This document shows, piece by piece, positions 53,133 through 64,000 of a DNA stretch of 64,000 bases. Both the position numbers and the translations under genes were made by a program. The stretch spans positions 94,571,319 to 94,635,318 of the forward strand of contig CP136066.1 in NCBI GenBank assembly GCA_032622095.1. The letters run 5' to 3'. This DNA comes from Siphonodentalium dalli. Taxonomy: Eukaryota > Mollusca > Scaphopoda > Gadilida > Siphonodentaliidae. Under the pieces are notes generated by a model. It was not told the origin of the DNA. It did no database searches and worked only from the letters and a program-made list of their open reading frames with translations. How positions within the stretch are numbered: the first letter of the stretch is position 1; each line of letters begins with the position of its first letter.

Positions 53133-55149
53133 GTCAATACCCAACTGCGATGGAGCGTATTGGTGCAGGGGTAGACTAGGCTATCAGCTCCCGGATAAGT
53201 AGCGAATTTTCGAAGTTTCAGGTGAGGGTTCAAACTACCCTTCTTATCTGAAAATGCTTCAGAAATCCGCTTCTTAAGTTGGGTTTCTATGTTTAGTATA
53301 TATCAAAGAATGACCAGAGTAAATTTCAAGGACGTACGCGAAAGTTCGAATAAAAGTTATTTTGACGTTTTGTGGGTTTCTGTCAAAACACCCCCTTCTT
53401 ATCTGAAAATGCTGCAAAAACATTTCTTAAGTAATGTTTTGATGATCAGTGTAGTACCCAGGTATGATTACAGCATATTTCCTGCTCGTACTCAAAGGTT
53501 CGTTTAAATGTGAATTTTTGGGTTTAGGGCCCCTGTCCCCTTTGTGTTGTAATTGCGGAACTTAAGAATTTGTTTGTACCGTCAACCCGGTCCTCCAGAA
53601 AATTCAGGCACATCAATCATTTCGTACTCAATAGTTCGAATAAAACTTTCTGGGCTCCCCGACTAATAATCAATCATATATGGCAAGAAACGTGGTCAAT
53701 TTTTTTTGGGTATTCGTATTTTTAGGTGCTAACTGCTACATCAAAGTAAAGTCAAAGATATGTTTTATTCTTGTCACTTATGCATAGTGTCACAGAATGC
53801 ACGCAGTATATTCGAAGTATGGACACATTTAATAGCACCATCACTCCAATATTCTAATATAATTATACATACGACTGCTGCTATACTTTTATTATTAGTT
53901 ATTAAATCGGCCAATCTAATCCAAGAAGTGTGCTAACGATTCGTCTTTGTCCCACTGACCCATTTTAAACAATTTGTTGTTGATAGAAATGTATTATTAA
54001 AGATTTCCGCATATACGGTGTCACAAGTTACAATGATGCTTGATTGTGCTGTGAAATTATTTTGAAACATGATTGGAAACGTATTTGCAAGCCCGTATGT
54101 TTTCTATAAAATGGGTGAGTACAAATTTATACTGGAATCGTAGTCATTGCTATTTTTGTTTAGCAAACCAGATTAGAATATGGTCAATGTACCAGCGGGC
54201 TGAACATGTTTTATATACAGGGTGCGTGCACACACTGACAAGTTTGCACGACATTTCTTGCAGGCATTTTATCACAGAAAACCTTATGATGCCGATATAT
54301 AAACAGCACCATGCATCTAAAATGCATATTTACCCAAGCTACATGTAACGACATGAGAAGTAAAATGTCGGTAGTTCGGGCGGGACTAACACATTGCCTT
54401 AAAATACATGTAATGATAATTCTTGCGAGATAATTGCATGTAATTTACAGACAAATTTGTATACCATCGCTACTAGTGGAACTATATAGTTTTCACTTAC
54501 CATGTAGTTAGCTGTGGTAAATATTCATATTATAAGCATGTTTGTATTCGGTTTCTGGTACATTGTAGATGGCTATACCGAAACACCTGCAAAAGAATGC
54601 CTGGTAAATTTGCGAGTGTATGAACGTACCCTAAGAACGAAAAAATAAGTTTTAGGTTGGAGGAATATACAGAGGGAAGTTGTGGAAAGCGGACTCTTGG
54701 CATGGAAGTTGTGGATGACGGAAAGTTGTGGAAGGCGGACTGTCTAAAATTCTGAATGGTAAAACAATTTGAGTTCAGACATTGTTAGCGCCAAAAGTGA
54801 CTTACCTAACTAAGCCTATTCTGAAGGATTCCAGAGCTGGTAGATGTATGTTAAACAGGCGAGTGGAGATTATGTTGCCACCACATATATTATATAGCGC
54901 ATGCATGCGTGGCTTCCTGTTTCATGTATTTGTTGAAAAATCGTGCCTCTTATTGTGTAAATTTAATCTGCAAAATACTCAATCAAGTGGGCTCTTCAAT
55001 TAAAACAAATTGAATCAGCCCTCAGCCAGTTGCTATGCAACTAACTTGCGAGAATCATCTTATAGATTTGTTTTCTCATTCAACACATGTCAGAATAATA
55101 TAGCAGATAATGTTGATTGTTGTGTACATGTATGTCCACATGCGTGAAT
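53133..55149. other. no gene; possible reversed LINE tail near 53741-53830
   Basis: On the minus strand, 'GTGACAAGAATAAAACATATC' followed by a short CTTTGA-type repeat at about 53745-53785 looks like a LINE 3' tail without coding. A ~25-bp GAAGTTGTGGAAAGCGGACT repeat lies at 54675-54755. Short open frames have no known domain. Confidence 0.35.
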
Positions 55150-55164
55150 GGTGTCGACCGTTTA

Positions 55165-55345
55165 TTCTGAAGGTTCGGTACTCCGAAGTTCCAATACTCC
55201 GAAGGTCCTATATTACGAAGTTCCAATACTCCGAATGTCCCATATTACGGAGGTTCAATACTCCAAAGGGCCTTTATTCCGAAGAGCAAACACTGCGAAT
55301 GTCTGATACTCCGAAGTTCCGATACCCTGTAGGTCCGAAGGCACA
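55165..55345 (+). repeat. ~22-bp TCCGAAG tandem repeat, left block
   Basis: Degenerate units of the type AATACTCCGAAGGTCCTATA. The same motif resumes at 55895 after the inserted element, so both blocks are probably one array. Confidence 0.8.
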
Positions 55346-55349
55346 ACAG

Positions 55350-55894
55350 CACACCGACCAATAGTTTCTGCGCTGTGGCGGGCGCCGTAAAGTAGATGAC
55401 AACAATGCTGTGGAAAACCCAGTTTTTCAATTAGATGAGACCCCTCAGATTGTCCCCTTAGATCGCTGTTTTCTCGACTATTAGTGACTCTTACGACAGT
55501 TGGCCAATACGGACCCGTTAATGAATTATTGTAGCTCACACGAGGCTCATCAGTAGGGTGCTAACGCGTTATCATTGTGTTAAAATCAGATTGTTTTCAG
55601 TGGGAGACAATGTTCAGAAACCATACCCAGGCATTTTGTGTAGTGTTTTTGCCCCAGACATATAGAAACTAAGGGAGGGGCGAAGAAGCGTGCATCTGTT
55701 GACATAAATATCACCCTACATGGATGTGGGCCATTTATTGTAATAAATATGATAATTACCTGTCCGTGTAGATATTAGTGACTGTTTGCATATTGGTCGC
55801 TCGAAACAAATCGCGATTTGACCGCCACAGCATCCGTACACTCAAACACAGCGGACACACACCCGCCACAGCGCAGAAACGATTGGTCGGTGTG
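55350..55894. mobile_element. 545-bp MITE inserted in the TCCGAAG repeat
   Basis: Inverted ends of about 35 bp: CACACCGACCAATAGTTTCT + GCGCTGTGGCGGGCG at 55350 and the complement ending 55894, with one or two mismatches. No transposase. Confidence 0.85.
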
Positions 55895-56045
55895 AATAGT
55901 CCGAAGGTCCGATACTACGATCGAAGGTCCGATACCACGAAGTTTCAATCAATATGTTTATTCAGAATCACACATGTGACATAATAATCATTAATACCTT
56001 ATACAACTTTCACAATACTTCGAAAGTCCGATATTCCGAAGTTAA
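55895..56045 (+). repeat. TCCGAAG tandem repeat, right block
   Basis: GTCCGAAGGTCCGATACTAC and related units, with an unrelated AT-rich interruption at about 55945-56010. Confidence 0.7.
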
Positions 56046-56214
56046 GATTATTTTTTATTTTAATAGATTTTATTCATGTCAAAACATATGTAATGAATAA
56101 ACACAACGACACACAGCCATTGAGGTAACATAATGTTATTTTGCAGAGAAGTACCTTATATCAGACTAATCTAAATCGTTTCAGATTACGAATGGTCTGT
56201 GGTGCCTCTGACAC

Positions 56215-56961
56215 TTAACTCTTTCGCTGCCACCCCGCCACACGGACATACTCCCAAGTGCCAAGCATTCTGGGTGTAAATACAAGTATTTTATGTATAT
56301 GTGGGTAATGCAATGACTATCGGGTAATTATCGGTGTATTTAGTTGAAACTTCACATGTGGGTATATATGACAATGACCTATCACATGCCCGACGTGGAG
56401 ACCCATTCAAGGTCAAAGCCTTTGGGTCACGTGCCATTGGCGGCCATCTTGGATTTGCTTTAATTTATGATTTTCGGTAATTTATTTCAATTCATATATG
56501 ATTAAATGTTTGTTTTTTGTTCTATTGTTCTATCCCATTAATTAATGCTTCACCAGTTAATCATATTCCGGCTACTATTCCGTATTTTTCACCGACCTCA
56601 TTCCGACAGAATTTTTGGACGCTAAACTGATCAGCAGAAAGGAGGCCGCCAAGTCAATATTGATGTTTATTTTCCACTCATATATCGCATCCCATGCACC
56701 AAAAGTTAATTTGTCAATGGTATATGCTGGCTCGGACTGTACTCATAGAACTTCAGGAGTAGCATGACTTTGACTGACCTTTCTTCTAAATTGTCAGCGC
56801 ACACCAGCACTCTACATAAAATAAATGAACCCCCGTTGTAATGTAACAAAACAATATAATTACGACCCGTAAACCAGGTGCACCCCCGAACTCGCATAAA
56901 TGCGTATTTGGCAGCGACTGGGTAACTCGCATATATGTGAGCTTGGCATCGAAAGAGTTAA
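56215..56961. mobile_element. second piggyBac-like MITE with TTAA ends
   Basis: Starts TTAACTCTTTCGCTGCCA and ends TGGCATCGAAAGAGTTAA, one mismatch. TTAA at both outer edges as for piggyBac targets. The TIR differs from the 742-2310 element, so it is another family. The interior includes GGCGGCCATCTTGG. No transposase. Confidence 0.8.
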
Positions 56962-57237
56962 AGAAATATTTGATATGTGCTCTTAAGCAAACATGTATTG
57001 CATTTAGATATTATATTTTTCTTCATAGACAGGGTTGGCATATTTTCCCGGTGGTTATGCAAAGCATGTGTGAGCCACAATTTCCAAGAACGGTTAAGGG
57101 TTGGTCGAGAAAAGCGGGGATAAGATATACCATCTGTTTTTAAAGTTAATTTCCTTCCTTGTGTTAGAACTGTTTACAAAGAGAAGTTCTGTGTTTTGTA
57201 ACTTCTTATTCGATCTATCAACCCTGTAATTTTGGGT
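56962..57237. other. short spacer, no feature
   Basis: Nothing recognised apart from the tail of a 68-codon chance frame. Confidence 0.3.
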
Positions 57238-57552
57238 TCAGTATTCATAAATGATCATGAATATATATCTCTTAAAGAGCAGGATGCATATCACAATAGC
57301 GTTTTGGTTTGTGTTTTGTAGGGTTTGTTGTTCAAGAATGATATACTCGGGGGTAAACTCAAACTTTATAATAAAAGTATCTTCCAATTGTTGTTTCAAA
57401 TTGAGCAACACTCGTTTTGTAACTGGGCATTCAAAGAAGATGTGAATAATGGTTTCTTTAGCATTATTACACAATATGCATAGCTCAGTTTCATATAGCT
57501 TACATTTGAATAGTCTTGAATTAGTATAAAGGATATTGCCACTACAGCACAC
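57238..57552 (-). mobile_element. LINE C-terminal fragment
   Basis: A 104-codon frame containing CKLYETELCILCNNAKETII followed by HIFFECPVTKRVLLNLKQQL, i.e. the C-x2-C-(n)-E-T-x-x-H-x-F-x-x-C-P motif found at the end of non-LTR retrotransposon proteins. Different from the fragments at 34.4 and 40.9 kb. RT and endonuclease are absent. Confidence 0.75.
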
Positions 57553-59967
57553 TAAATAGAAGAGTGCACATATTGGAGGGGTAGTTATTTCGAGAGAGAT
57601 ATATAAAGCCTCTTGTGGGAAGCACTTTGCATCTCATAGGGCACAGTTCGATTCGAGCAGGCATAGTGTATTATTTGCGTAACCTATGGGAGATTACTCA
57701 TGAGGTATCTACGTTATCTTCGTGTGATTGGCTGAAACCACCACGAGACGCCACGTGATCTCTTTTCAAACGAAATCATACCAAATTTAAAATGGCGGCT
57801 GGCGATCGACTTTTAATTTCCGACATAAATGTCGAGATAATGGTTCTGGCATTGATTCCGGCATTCAGAGGCACACTTCTGTGATTTAACATCGACTCGT
57901 GAAGACATTTAGAGGACACAAGACATAAAAAACGGTTTTATTTTTAACAATATGCGTATATTATTCTGCTGATGTGTTGCATTGTTGGTACGGAATAATC
58001 AGAGATAAATTTTTAATTTGGTTATCGTTGATATTTATAGCGATTCATAACATTTTACTTCAGCTAGTATTAAAATAAGTTTAAGGATAATTTCCGTTCC
58101 AACTTCCATGGTCTTCCATATTTTTGTTAAGCTAAATTAAATCATTTCCGGGTCAGATTTTACGACCATGCAAAGATGTTAAAAATTCATTTTTATCTTT
58201 ATATTAGATATAGGTAAGCTATTTATTGTAAATACCATTACCCATGCAGCTCTCCTTCAAGTTGCAATGCACACATATATATAGCGTATAACTATAAGTT
58301 AATTCTATTAATAATAATATTGTACATAATGGATCAGAGAACCCCAAATGTTTTAATACCATGGATTTAGGTAACTTCAAACTTGTTTGAATACAAGAGA
58401 AGATCTGCCCGCTATGACGTTGGTCGACAACAAAGTCGCCCCAGTGCGAAGTCGCCCCTTGCGAATTCGTCTACTTGCGAAGTCGTCAACCGCGTTTAAA
58501 TAATCCGGTTGACCAAAAACGAGCTATGTATCTCGTTTTGTCTATCATAGCCCAATTGAGCTACATGTTTAATGTGATTTACAAATCTCGATAGAATTTA
58601 CTTTCATTAGTTGTGTACCACTATTCCATATAACATATAAGTAAATTAAAGATGGCAAGATAACATTAATGCCAAGACAAGGTAATATAAGGCAAATGGA
58701 ACAATATTATAAGTTACGAGACACTTAGTGGTCGGATATTGTGTCATATGCGGCGAAGTGAGATCAATATATACTAGGCGAGTCCGTAACATATATCCAG
58801 CATGTCCCTTTAAAAAGTCGTCGATGTAATTTATTTTCACGTTGGGCTAAATAAATGCGACGAGGCTTTGGTATTTTATTTAGATTAGGTTTAACACACC
58901 GCGCTCAAGTATATGCAGTCGCGTTGAAATTTCCGATCACTGCGCCAAAAAAGTATACCAGAGCTGAATTGCGTCGGCCTATTTTGCAGTAAATCTTTTA
59001 ATTCTATTTAGTTGCGTTCACCTCTGAATAATTTTTGTGTTATTATCGCACTCCTAATCTCCGTTCGGACGCGGTGTACTAGTTGCTGATCATAATGGTC
59101 AGTTTGTTAATACACTAAGTCACGATTTTATAAGCCAGCAAGCCGGATCGAAAATCGTCTTTATTAGGGCATTAGTGTATGGAGGCAAGATGTCTCACAT
59201 TGAAGTGATTATATATCATTTCTTCACCTGTATGTATATAAATAAATCAACCAAAAAAAATAACAAATGAGCTATGTATTTTTGCTAGCTCACATAAAAA
59301 AAATATGACGGTTGAGAGAAGATATAAGTGTTAGGGTCCTGCGAATATTCGATATTCGATTCGAGATTTGATTCAAAACTTGATTCGAAACTCAAATCTG
59401 ATTTGAATTTGAGTCGAAATTTCCAACTTGAAATTTTGAATATACACTGACGAAAAAGTAGACTGTTTATGGACAAGTACACACATCGATCTTAGCTGTT
59501 TCTGTGCCATTTAATTCCCGAAAATTATGAATATATGCAACTTATAATTCTTATTGTACATCGCGAATGTTCGCATGCTATTAAATATAAGTATAGCCAG
59601 TAATTAGCAACTACATGTATATGACGACTAAATACGTCTGAATTCTAGCTTTGAACATGGTAGCCAAAAGCTCGGATGTCGCCGATGGACCGACGACACG
59701 CGTAAATTATAATAGCTATGAGACTGAGCAACCGCTAGCATTATCCACCGACTATCCGTACAGTATCATATTCCGCGTTATGTAATATCGCTGAGATTGT
59801 AAACAACACCGGTTCCCGGCGGTGTTTTCTTTTGAAGTAGACTTTCAGTTTTGGAGCATTCCTTGACACTTGACAATATGTCGTCCGTTATTCAGGTTTA
59901 TTTTAAACATGATAAAACTGCAGGCATTGCAGGAACTTACACAGTAGAGCGGTTAAGAAAAAAATCA
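57553..59967. other. no gene recognised
   Basis: AT-rich unique-looking DNA with a few frames of about 65 codons lacking domains. Around 59341-59440 there is a short GATTCGA/ATTTGA-rich tract. Confidence 0.4.
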
Positions 59968-61247
59968 TGCACTTTTGAGTAGAAGCATGAAACTTCTCAC
60001 ATATCATTATGGACATATATAGATCAATTTCTGATATGGACCTAATTTCAAAAATTCAAAATGGCCGCCAAATCCAAGATGGCCGCCAAAGGGGTCAAAA
60101 CATTTCGCAGTGTCTAGTTATACACCGAATTCAGAAAACATATTTGACATATGATGGTGTAGTTAATTGTTTGGTTTTCGCCGTACATATGCGTATATAA
60201 TGAGACCAATTTTGTTAGCCATCACCCAACATGGCCACCAAAATATCCCAAAATGGCCGCCAAAATTACAAAAAAAATTCTATTTTTCTTAAATTCTTCA
60301 CTTCTTTTCTAAATTATCCCAGACATTTTACGGGTATTGTGGTAATTTCTTCTCGTAATATTGACAGTAGTCATTTCCTATCAATTTGGAGCCATCATAT
60401 GGGTATTCTGGGTTACCACCGGGCCATGTATACACAGTTTTTTAAAATGACCGTCAAATCACCCACATAGTACGTTAGTATTATTCCAACTACACTGTGT
60501 GCACTAAGAGCTCTGTAATGTATACAATAATTATCTTCTGGACATGAAAAATCGGTATCGCATTGTTGTTCATAAATTTATTTACTTTTACAAAAATTGC
60601 TGCCAAAATGGCCGTCATAATGGAACAAATCTAGATTTTCGTTAAAATTTACTATTTTTGGGCTAATTTTGCGACATACATTGTAAGGCCCATAGGCATG
60701 CACTTTTGAGTAGAACTATCAGACTTTGCATATATATATAGTAGGACCATAGCTGATCAATTTCTGATATGGACCTATTTTCAAAAATCCAAAATGGCCG
60801 TCAAATCCAAGATGGCGGCCAAAGGGGTGACCGAATGGCCATATCTCTAGTTATACACCGATTACAGAAAAAATATTTGACATATGGTGTTGTCGTTAAT
60901 TGTTTGGTGTTCGCCATACATAAGTACATATAATGAGACCAATTTTGTCAGCCATCCCCACAAGATGGCCACCAAAATATCCCAAAATGGCAACCAAACG
61001 TAGATTTTTTTTCACTTCTTTCTAAATTACCCCAGAAATGTTAAGGAGTATATGGTAATTTTCTCTCGTAATATTGATATTAGTCATTTCCCATCACTTT
61101 GGAGCCATTTCCGTTATTATTGGTTACAGCCTGGTCGTGAAACAATAGTTTTAAAATAACGACCATCAAATCACCCAAGTAGTGCATTAGTGTTTAATAT
61201 TCCATACACACTATGTGCATTCAGAAAACTGTAATGCACACAAGAGA
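59968..61247 (+). repeat. two-copy direct duplication with GGCGGCC-type motifs
   Basis: Copy 1 at about 59968-60545 and copy 2 at about 60700-61247 share GCACTTTTGAGTAGAA, TTTCTGATATGGACCTA, AATCCAAGATGGC and ACACTGTGTGCACT-type blocks in the same order. Between them are about 150 bp unique to copy 1 or deleted in copy 2. Several AAAATGGCCGCC and CCAAGATGGCGGCC strings occur in both. Confidence 0.85.
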
Positions 61248-61439
61248 ATATTCCTTACAATTCATTGGGTTCATTTTGAGATAGAATTGGAACAGTACGA
61301 TATATTTTATGATTTTGGACGGTCGGATAAAATGGAACACTTTTTTTGTTCTCAAAACCAATAAAATGAAAGTGGGTATGCGGTTTGACATGGGGCGGGC
61401 GGGAAAGGGGAAACCCACATATTATTTATTTTGGCCTTA

Positions 61440-61920
61440 TATATCTAGTATAGTCTATACCGAACGTATTATATATAATGACCCGAATCGTGTGTAACAG
61501 ATGAATTGTGACATGTGTGATGAGACTGTTGTAGTCTATACCGATCCTGTTGTCATATATAATGACCCTGAATCTGATAGTGTGTAAACAGATGTAGTGA
61601 CTAGTGTAGCATGTATGATGACCCTGGTATAGTTTATGCTGGAACTGTTATGATATATAATTACCCTGGGGCTGACCGTGTGTATCATGTGCATTGTATG
61701 ATGTATGGTGAGCCTGGTGTGGTTCATACTGAAGCTGTTATAAAATGTAATGATAATGATCGTGTGTAACAGACAAAGTGTGGCAGTTATTATGATATTG
61801 GTGTAGTCTATGCCGAACATGTTATCACAATGACGTGCATCGTGTGTAACATATGAATTATGACATGTATGATGAGCCTGGTGTAGTCTACAGTGGACTT
61901 CTGTTATCATATACACTAGT
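61440..61920 (+). repeat. ~100-bp tandem repeat, about five diverged copies
   Basis: Units share 'TGGTGTAGTCTATACCGA..CTGTTATCATATATAATGACCC' and 'CGTGTGTAACAGATGAATTGTGACATGTATGATGA' in pieces. The 126-codon frame on the opposite strand is repeat-derived. Confidence 0.75.
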
Positions 61921-63021
61921 CAAATTTTGCTAAGGATTACCCATAAATTGGTCATATTTAGACAGTAATATGCAATTTTGCCCTTTCGTATCTGACTATG
62001 GTGTAGATGCGTGATCATTTGTTCTGTCTTAGGATGCTACAATTTGAAATACACCGTGGTGTGATCTGTCCAGTGAACAAGTGGGTCTCCACGTTTTTCG
62101 TGATTTTGTCCACAATGTTTCTGTGTTCAAATCAGATTGTTATCACTACTCCTTTTCTCTATCATTTGATAGGCCGAGAACCTGTCACGTGGCGGGCGGC
62201 AAATGACACTGTCACCCGCTGAGCCGGGCGACAACCACTAACTTGTTGCCCTGGCCGTAACGTCAGTCATAAGTTTACTGTGGATATTGACCAACGAATA
62301 CTACATACACATGTAGCTATACCACACCACCTCCTCTACAACATACTAAAAATAACACTCCGCATATATACCTACATGTGTACACAATTTTACCAACCGT
62401 GGTGTAACCACATTGTTTGCATATAAATCGTGGAAATACGACATTTAACTTTCCGTGCGAGGTAGTAGGTTATTCCCCTTTGCCTGTGATCAGTGTGTTG
62501 TCGTTTTCGTGTTTGACACGCTGTGTTGAGATGTCGCTGCTTTCGTTTGGCGTGTACATGTAGAGTGAAAGCTTGTAACTTTCGGCACCTGCACTAGCTA
62601 ATACACATCCACTTATTGTTTGTGATCTAGCGTATTTACATGTAACTATTGTTACAAATGGGTAGCTCAGAATTATGCTTTTTAACATTGCTATACTTTG
62701 GTTAAAAAAATGTCCGATGAATCTTGTGATGTTAAAACCCGTTGTCGGGACAATACTTTTTATTGCATCATGCATCTCCAAATTCACAGACTCGTTGTCC
62801 TATACATGTATGTCCGTATATCATGCGCTGATGAACTTTATATGATAATTTTAGAGCCCATATTGTGTTAATACTATGTCGACATGTGCATTGCAGATAT
62901 TACGAATACTTTTCCGTTGTCACCAAAGCTACAAATCTTGCTTCATGTTTTGTCATCTTGTGTTAATTTATGACTTGATTAAGCTGGTGGAATAACAATG
63001 TTATTCAGAGCGGATAACAAA
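61921..63021. other. no gene recognised
   Basis: Open frames at 62007-62222 and 62470-62787 show no known domain. Confidence 0.4.
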
Positions 63022-63137
63022 ACAGTTATCGCCTTTATTTTTCGGGAGACACGGATATTTGTCGCCCGCTTGGGATATGAATGTCCCCAAACGGGCGACA
63101 AATATCCGTGTCTCCCTCAACACCAGGCGATAACTGT
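63022..63137. repeat. long imperfect hairpin
   Basis: Arms ACAGTTATCGCC + GGGAGACACGGATATTTGTC + GCCCG and the complement, around the centre ATATGAATGTCC. The stem is about 45 bp with one internal loop. Confidence 0.85.
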
Positions 63138-63535
63138 ATAGTGTCACATGAGTGGCTATTACCAACAACTCTTCGGCATTGATTTAAAAAGGTTTCCGAA
63201 TTAAGCACCCACAATTTGTCCAGAGGGGTGGTGATGCTCCAATCTGGAATGTCACATATAGGTAGGTTTCTGCATGGCCAGGTGACAGCAATAACATTGC
63301 ATCCAGGTGTGGAATCGCATCAATACCCATATTACTGTGGAAAGAAGTCACGACATAGTCATCTGCGGGTACGAAATGATAAGACAAACATATAACCTTT
63401 ATGATGGCTTTATCTCAAAGAAACTGTGAATCTGGCACATACCATGAATGTCATATCACTGCAGCGCTCCCCTCCAGAATGAGGCTGGGGTCATAATTTC
63501 AACACAGGCCAACATAAACAGACAACACGATGTTC
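63138..63535. other. no gene recognised
   Basis: Spacer before the Tc1-like remnant; no feature seen. Confidence 0.35.
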
Positions 63536-63539
63536 GTTA

Positions 63540-64000
63540 CGCTCAAGGGGGTCGTAATCGTGCTGCCACGTCACATATGACACCATGAACAGCGGTGCGC
63601 GGAATGTGTCAACTGTAGAGTGCAACAATGGTCAACCGTGCTGTGAACAGAGTTAGCCTAGATTTCCTTGACAGACGTGTTTTGGTCTGGAGGAGGCGAT
63701 ATGAAAGTTTCACTGATGCCACAGTGGTGGAAGATAACCGATAAGATGGTGGTTCGGTTATGGTGTGGGGAGGGATGCATTTTGACGGTCGCACAGACAT
63801 GTTTATCATCCAGAACGGCACCATTGATGCTTAAAGTTATAGGGGTGGAATTCTAGACCTGTTTGTGCGACCGTTTGCAGGTACTATAGGTGCATATTCC
63901 TTTCTGGTAGAAGATACCACCAGACCACACTGAACCAGGCTTGGGAAACGTTATCTCAAAGAGGAAGGAATCAAATGCATTGATTTACCAGCGGTATCAT
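63540..64000 (+). pseudogene. Tc1/mariner-like transposase remnant, continues past the window
   Basis: Translating across frames gives RVSLDFLDRRVLVWRRRYES, then DGGSVMVWGGMHFDGRTDMF, IIQNGTIDA and, after a stop, LFVRPF and LGKRYLKEEGIKCIDLPAVS. These are Tc1-family landmarks: the 'W-x-R-R' segment, the 'G-x-V-M-V-W-G-G' segment, and the 'L-x-x-x-G-I-x-x-I/L-x-W/L-P-A-x-S' segment before the final catalytic Asp/Glu, which lies beyond 64000. At least two stops and one frameshift: inactive. The frame at 63668-63856 is an out-of-frame shadow. Confidence 0.8.

Overview
This 64 kb window is eukaryotic nuclear DNA, AT-rich, with spliced genes, long introns and a very high load of transposon-derived repeats. 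Protein similarity (an ABCG8-type sterol half-transporter, a rhodopsin-like GPCR, CR1-like LINE fragments) and the repeat styles (tandem Helitron-like elements with microsatellite heads, resembling bivalve 'pearl'/HINE elements) suggest a marine invertebrate, most likely a lophotrochozoan such as a mollusc. The species is not certain.

Left part (1-24.3 kb): on the minus strand there is a split ABCG8-like gene. Eight exons can be placed with GT/AG sites and compatible phases: 24276-24039 (to Walker A), 17926-17691, 17239-17107 (signature motif), 16432-16287, 16002-15789, 15026-14827, 9169-9093 and 7036-6769. The short exon that should carry Walker B/D-loop/H-loop is not visible between exons 3 and 4. 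Exon 8 has an in-frame TAA, and no C-terminal exon is seen below 6769. The locus is therefore either a decaying gene or one damaged by assembly or haplotype problems. Its introns hold a perfect-TSD hAT-like MITE, a head-to-tail Helitron-like array, a MITE family that brackets exon 6, a 25-bp minisatellite and a 4-kb foldback element.

Middle (24.3-45 kb): mostly repeats, including a 147-bp palindrome, a 1-kb TAG microsatellite, MITE copies, a long-inverted-repeat element built of short palindromes with a LINE 3' end inside, a degraded LINE and a 39-bp minisatellite. The one intact gene is a single-exon class A GPCR at 36339-37307 (minus strand).

Right part (45-64 kb): a second Helitron-like array of about ten head-to-tail units in the opposite orientation (44966-52342), then several MITEs (one piggyBac-like), a LINE C-terminal fragment, two-copy and multi-copy tandem duplications, a hairpin, and a decayed Tc1/mariner-like transposase running off the right edge.

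No tRNA, rRNA, operon, CRISPR or prokaryotic feature was recognised. Most short ORFs are chance or repeat-derived. There is no sign that the genes act together. The main biology is a sterol-transporter locus and a GPCR embedded in layered, nested mobile DNA.
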